From Planococcus citri (lineage: Eukaryota; Arthropoda; Insecta; Hemiptera; Pseudococcidae): DNA of 64,000 nt. A model generated the notes under the pieces. It worked only from the letters and a program-made list of their open reading frames with translations. It was not told the origin of the DNA and ran no database searches. The stretch spans positions 34,059,230-34,123,229 of the forward strand of contig NC_088677.1 in NCBI RefSeq assembly GCF_950023065.1, given 5' to 3'. Position numbers and translations under genes: made by a program. Shown piece after piece: positions 60,603 to 64,000 of this stretch (positions are counted from its first letter, which is position 1; each line of letters starts with the position of its first letter).

Positions 60603-63600
60603 ACTCGAGTAAACTTACCTAGTAAGAATCGTATTTAAAGTTTATATTATTAAGTTTGGTTTTTTCCATTATCGTGAAAAGATACGAGTATTTTAAATAA
60701 AATGTAACTCGGAATGTTCTGGGGGATCACGATTTGTGACGAAGAATTTACAACCTTTTACAAGCGAGTTGCGAAACTTACTTAAAAGTTAGAATGAACT
60801 GAGATGATAACTCAGTAACTATAATGAAGATGTCTAGCCTATACCTATTTTAATCGCACAAGTATTATCTAACTTTGGATTGTTTTCAGGAAGTTTGCGA
60901 AAATGAATTGCATACTTAGTTATAGAGAACAGATTGTTATTTTAAGTGGAAAATCTGACTTTGGTTGGTGCCTACCTGTTTATTAATTAAGAAATTTCGT
61001 CGTCAAAGACCATTGAAAAAACATAATGCAAAGTACGAAAATTTTCGATTTTCATAAAACTCCAAACTTTGACGAAGGTGGTTCACGTAGAACCCAACAA
61101 ACAACTCGACTGATTAATTTTTACCCCGAAAACGTTGACTAAATTGCGTTTCTTAATTAAAATAAATTTTTATTTGATTTATTTATCCGTCCTACAAAGA
61201 ACCAATTGAAAGAGAAAATTTTTAAAATATGAATATTCCTAACAGTAGGAGTGAAAATGCCCGTTTTCGTCGTAAAATCAATATTTTACGAAACAAAGTA
61301 AATATTCATTACTAATTAATCATTCGGATATTTGCAATTAATTAGTAAAGAACGTTTGCTTTGCTCGTCAATCAGATTAGCTGACGCTAAACCATTTTCA
61401 CTGCGTAAGAGAAAGGGATTTTATGAGGTTTACGGTTCTAAAATCTGGTTACGAGTATTTGAATTTTATGCATTTACAGTGTAAAGTTTAAATTAAACAA
61501 AATTTCCATGTTTATTCAAATAGAGAGATATGAATTTACATTTTTAATCATGACTAAAAGAACTATACTTTTACATAGGATCTAAATTCATATCTGTGTA
61601 AAAGGGATCTACTGCCTGCCCGCCTCCAACTCTTTCGCAAATAAAAACGATGTCATAAAGAAGAAAAAACGTGCTATTATTATTCCAACACAGGAATATG
61701 AATCATTACAATGAACTGTCTCTTTTGACGAAAAATTCGTAATTTTAAAAAAACTGAAGCAGAAGAATAAAAATTAATTAAACAATTATCTTTCATGTAA
61801 TTAAACGTTATTTTATTGTAATTTTTGAAAAAATTTTTGTACTTCAGTCATTTTATCTTAATTAAAAAAATTTTATTCGGAGAAAAATCTTTTTCTCGTT
61901 CCAACATTTTTCTATTATAACTATTCGTCTGATTTTTTTTCCTTTTTTTTTTTTTTTTTAGTGCAGTGTGGGTTGGGACTCGTGTTTCGAAAAATTAACT
62001 AATAACGCTAAATAACTCGAGTGTGAAAAGAAAATTGAAATTTTTCACCTGATGGAAATTATGCTGTATAGGTACTTTAAATTACTGTCTTTATAATTTT
62101 CATAAAATTCTCTTGAGGAAATTGTGTTTAAATGCCTAAGTAATATCGCAAAATTGAAGAAAATATAATCACCAAGATCTGATCATAAGTTCTTTGAATT
62201 TCAACATGTTAAAATGATGAAAAGCAGAAACGTTACGTTACGTAATAAATAGATCTACCTATCAAAAAAGCTTCAAGAGAGAAACAGGGGCAAAGGATGC
62301 TATTAAATGAAAAACGAATAAATTAATACATGAAAGAGAAATGCTCAAGGCGAGTGTGTGGCTTGTAAATGATGGAATTGATTGATATTTGATATGCTTG
62401 ATTAATATCTAAACAAACAGATAGGTTGAGGTACCTATTACGTACAAACGAGCCCTTTCAATTAAACTTCTGTGTAACAGGTGATAAGCATTATTGTTAA
62501 TCTATAACTATAGATATTAGATTCTATTTTCTATCAAATTTCAAAATAATTACATACTAAGCACGTTACAATACCTACTCAATTTAACAGAAACAAAAAA
62601 TTATCACTTCCATTTCCTATTTATCTATTTCCTCGTTCGAGAAAAATCAACTTTTCTGGTCACTTTGTTTACTCAACAAAAATATATTTAGTTTCGCAAA
62701 ACAAAAACATGGGAAGATTTTTCCTTAATTGGTTTTTTTTTCGCTTAATCTCATTTTCGAATATTTAAGCGAAGTTTTAAATTTCATTTTAATTGCAAAT
62801 AGCCTTTTAAAAAAAATCCTTTTGAAAAAAAAAATGTTTATTCGAATAATTAATTTTAATTAATTATCTGGCAACGATACGAAATAAGTGACGAAAAGAA
62901 TTATCCGGAAGCTTAATTTTTAAGTATCTCAAATTACGACTTACTGGAAGATGAACGATGTCGATGCGATGGTCTTCATCCGAAACATATATTCAACAAA
63001 ACTGTACCTTCGAAAATTGACAAGACGCGAGATGTTGGACGATAGGAGAATGTATTTTATCTACCACCGGTATACCCATAAAATAAACCATTCATTTTCC
63101 CCTGAAGAGTGTGCGCATACTACACCTCAAAAATCAATAAAATATGCTTTTTAAAGCTCATTTTTACTGTAAGGTTGGATTTATAGTGTTGTGGGGTTAT
63201 TAGATAATGAAAACGAATCCAGGTAGCGTGTCATAGAATCCGTTAAATTTACCCAACAGGAAATTTTATACTTCCTTTTATGAAGTATCTGATGGTCCCA
63301 TAAGATGAATGCGTCGTTTGCCAATCAAAATCTGTCGCCGTTTAATTTACGTTTGGCAAATAGCAATTAAAGAAAGGATTTGTTTTTGTTGTTTACGCGT
63401 TTGAAATTTATCTCATGATTTGTTTTTCTGATTTTCTCTCGCGTATCATCGTCCTAATATTTCACTTTATTCATTAAAATTATTTTTTATTAGAAATAAG
63501 TAGGTACTAGGTACCCTAAAAGTTAGTTAAGAAAAAATATGATTTGAATAAATGACCTGTTGAATAAAAATGTTACCCCTTGATTTTCTTTTCGTTATTT

Positions 63601-64000
63601 GAAAATTAACTTATCATTAATGAAGTTACCTACCTATTTATCTATTTAAAATGATAAAATTAAATTAAGTTCAGTTTTAAAATCGCGTTTCTTTTCAGAA
63701 AATCGAATTATTTTCATTTGAATAAATACGAACAAAGAGATTTTCATTTTTAGAGTTTTAAAGAAGGAAAAACCTGTAAGTCTTTCTTTCCTTCCATCAT
63801 TTTTCCACACTACTGATTTCTTTTCTCGGAAATTATCTATCTGAGAGGTTTATTTTTCTCGCCACATTTTTTTACTACTATTTTTCTCTCGGTTGAATCG
63901 GGCTATAAATCCTTCTTACGCTTTCTTATCGGACACATCTTTGAAGAATGAAAAAAAATCAAAATTACCATTTGAATTATTTTTTAAAGCCGCGAACTTA
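60603..64000. other. Region upstream of the gprs start codon
   Basis: Should contain the 5' UTR, any non-coding first exon and the promoter of gprs, but none can be placed. A consensus donor-like word (TACTAG|gtaagt) lies 20 bases before the ATG. The stretch is AT-rich, with ATTA-rich clusters (61310-61350, 62840-62870). I see no gene or intact repeat. Confidence 0.4.

Overview
This window is an AT-rich, intron-rich, repeat-rich piece of eukaryotic nuclear DNA. I read it as an insect, most likely a hemipteran of the scale-insect/mealybug type. The reasons are very short coding exons with GT..AG splice sites, protein families best known from arthropods, no operons, and pervasive TAGGTA/TACCTA simple sequence and ACGAGTA words. 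The family-level assignment of the host is inference. No rRNA, tRNA, CRISPR array or intact transposase gene was found. Most open reading frames above 60 codons are chance or lie inside repeats.

Three protein-coding genes can be reconstructed, all on the minus strand and arranged head to tail. (1) An ankyrin-repeat protein at 1-2727 runs off the left edge. Five phase-compatible exons are visible, and a ~45-residue module occurs twice in it. (2) A SAM-domain protein at 8387-31549 has four coding exons and 553 codons. It carries a PLDLS motif of the CtBP-binding type, a C-terminal SAM domain of the Polycomb-group/L3MBTL type, and a tail with four regularly spaced cysteines. Its SAM domain is split by a 15.7 kb intron. 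(3) A BTB/POZ-BACK protein at 43000-60602 has seven coding exons and 375 codons. I recognise it as the homologue of the Drosophila Serine-enriched protein (gprs). Every junction in genes 2 and 3 keeps the reading frame, which is the strongest evidence for the models.

The non-coding space is dominated by short non-autonomous repeats. The large intron of the SAM gene holds a 147-bp tandem array (10310-11400), a 625-bp foldback element (19324-19948) and a 2.4 kb foldback element with ~620-bp arms (20978-23400). The last is inserted in a degenerate TTTTGCCAAAAATTG array. The intergenic region between genes 2 and 3 holds a ~1.58 kb nearly spacer-less palindrome (37621-39200). The last intron of gprs holds a 1.03 kb inverted repeat (48403-49434). 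Two small TA-flanked MITEs (5327-5537, 6559-6716) and a diverged foldback element (4130-4842) lie left of gene 2. Several elements share a CTGGAGGCTCCAG core and look like one family at different stages of decay. Three of the foldback elements lie inside introns, so the pre-mRNAs should contain very long hairpins.

The genes share no evident pathway. Genes 2 and 3 both carry protein-interaction domains (SAM, BTB) common in nuclear or scaffold proteins. Their neighbourhood gives no further functional link.
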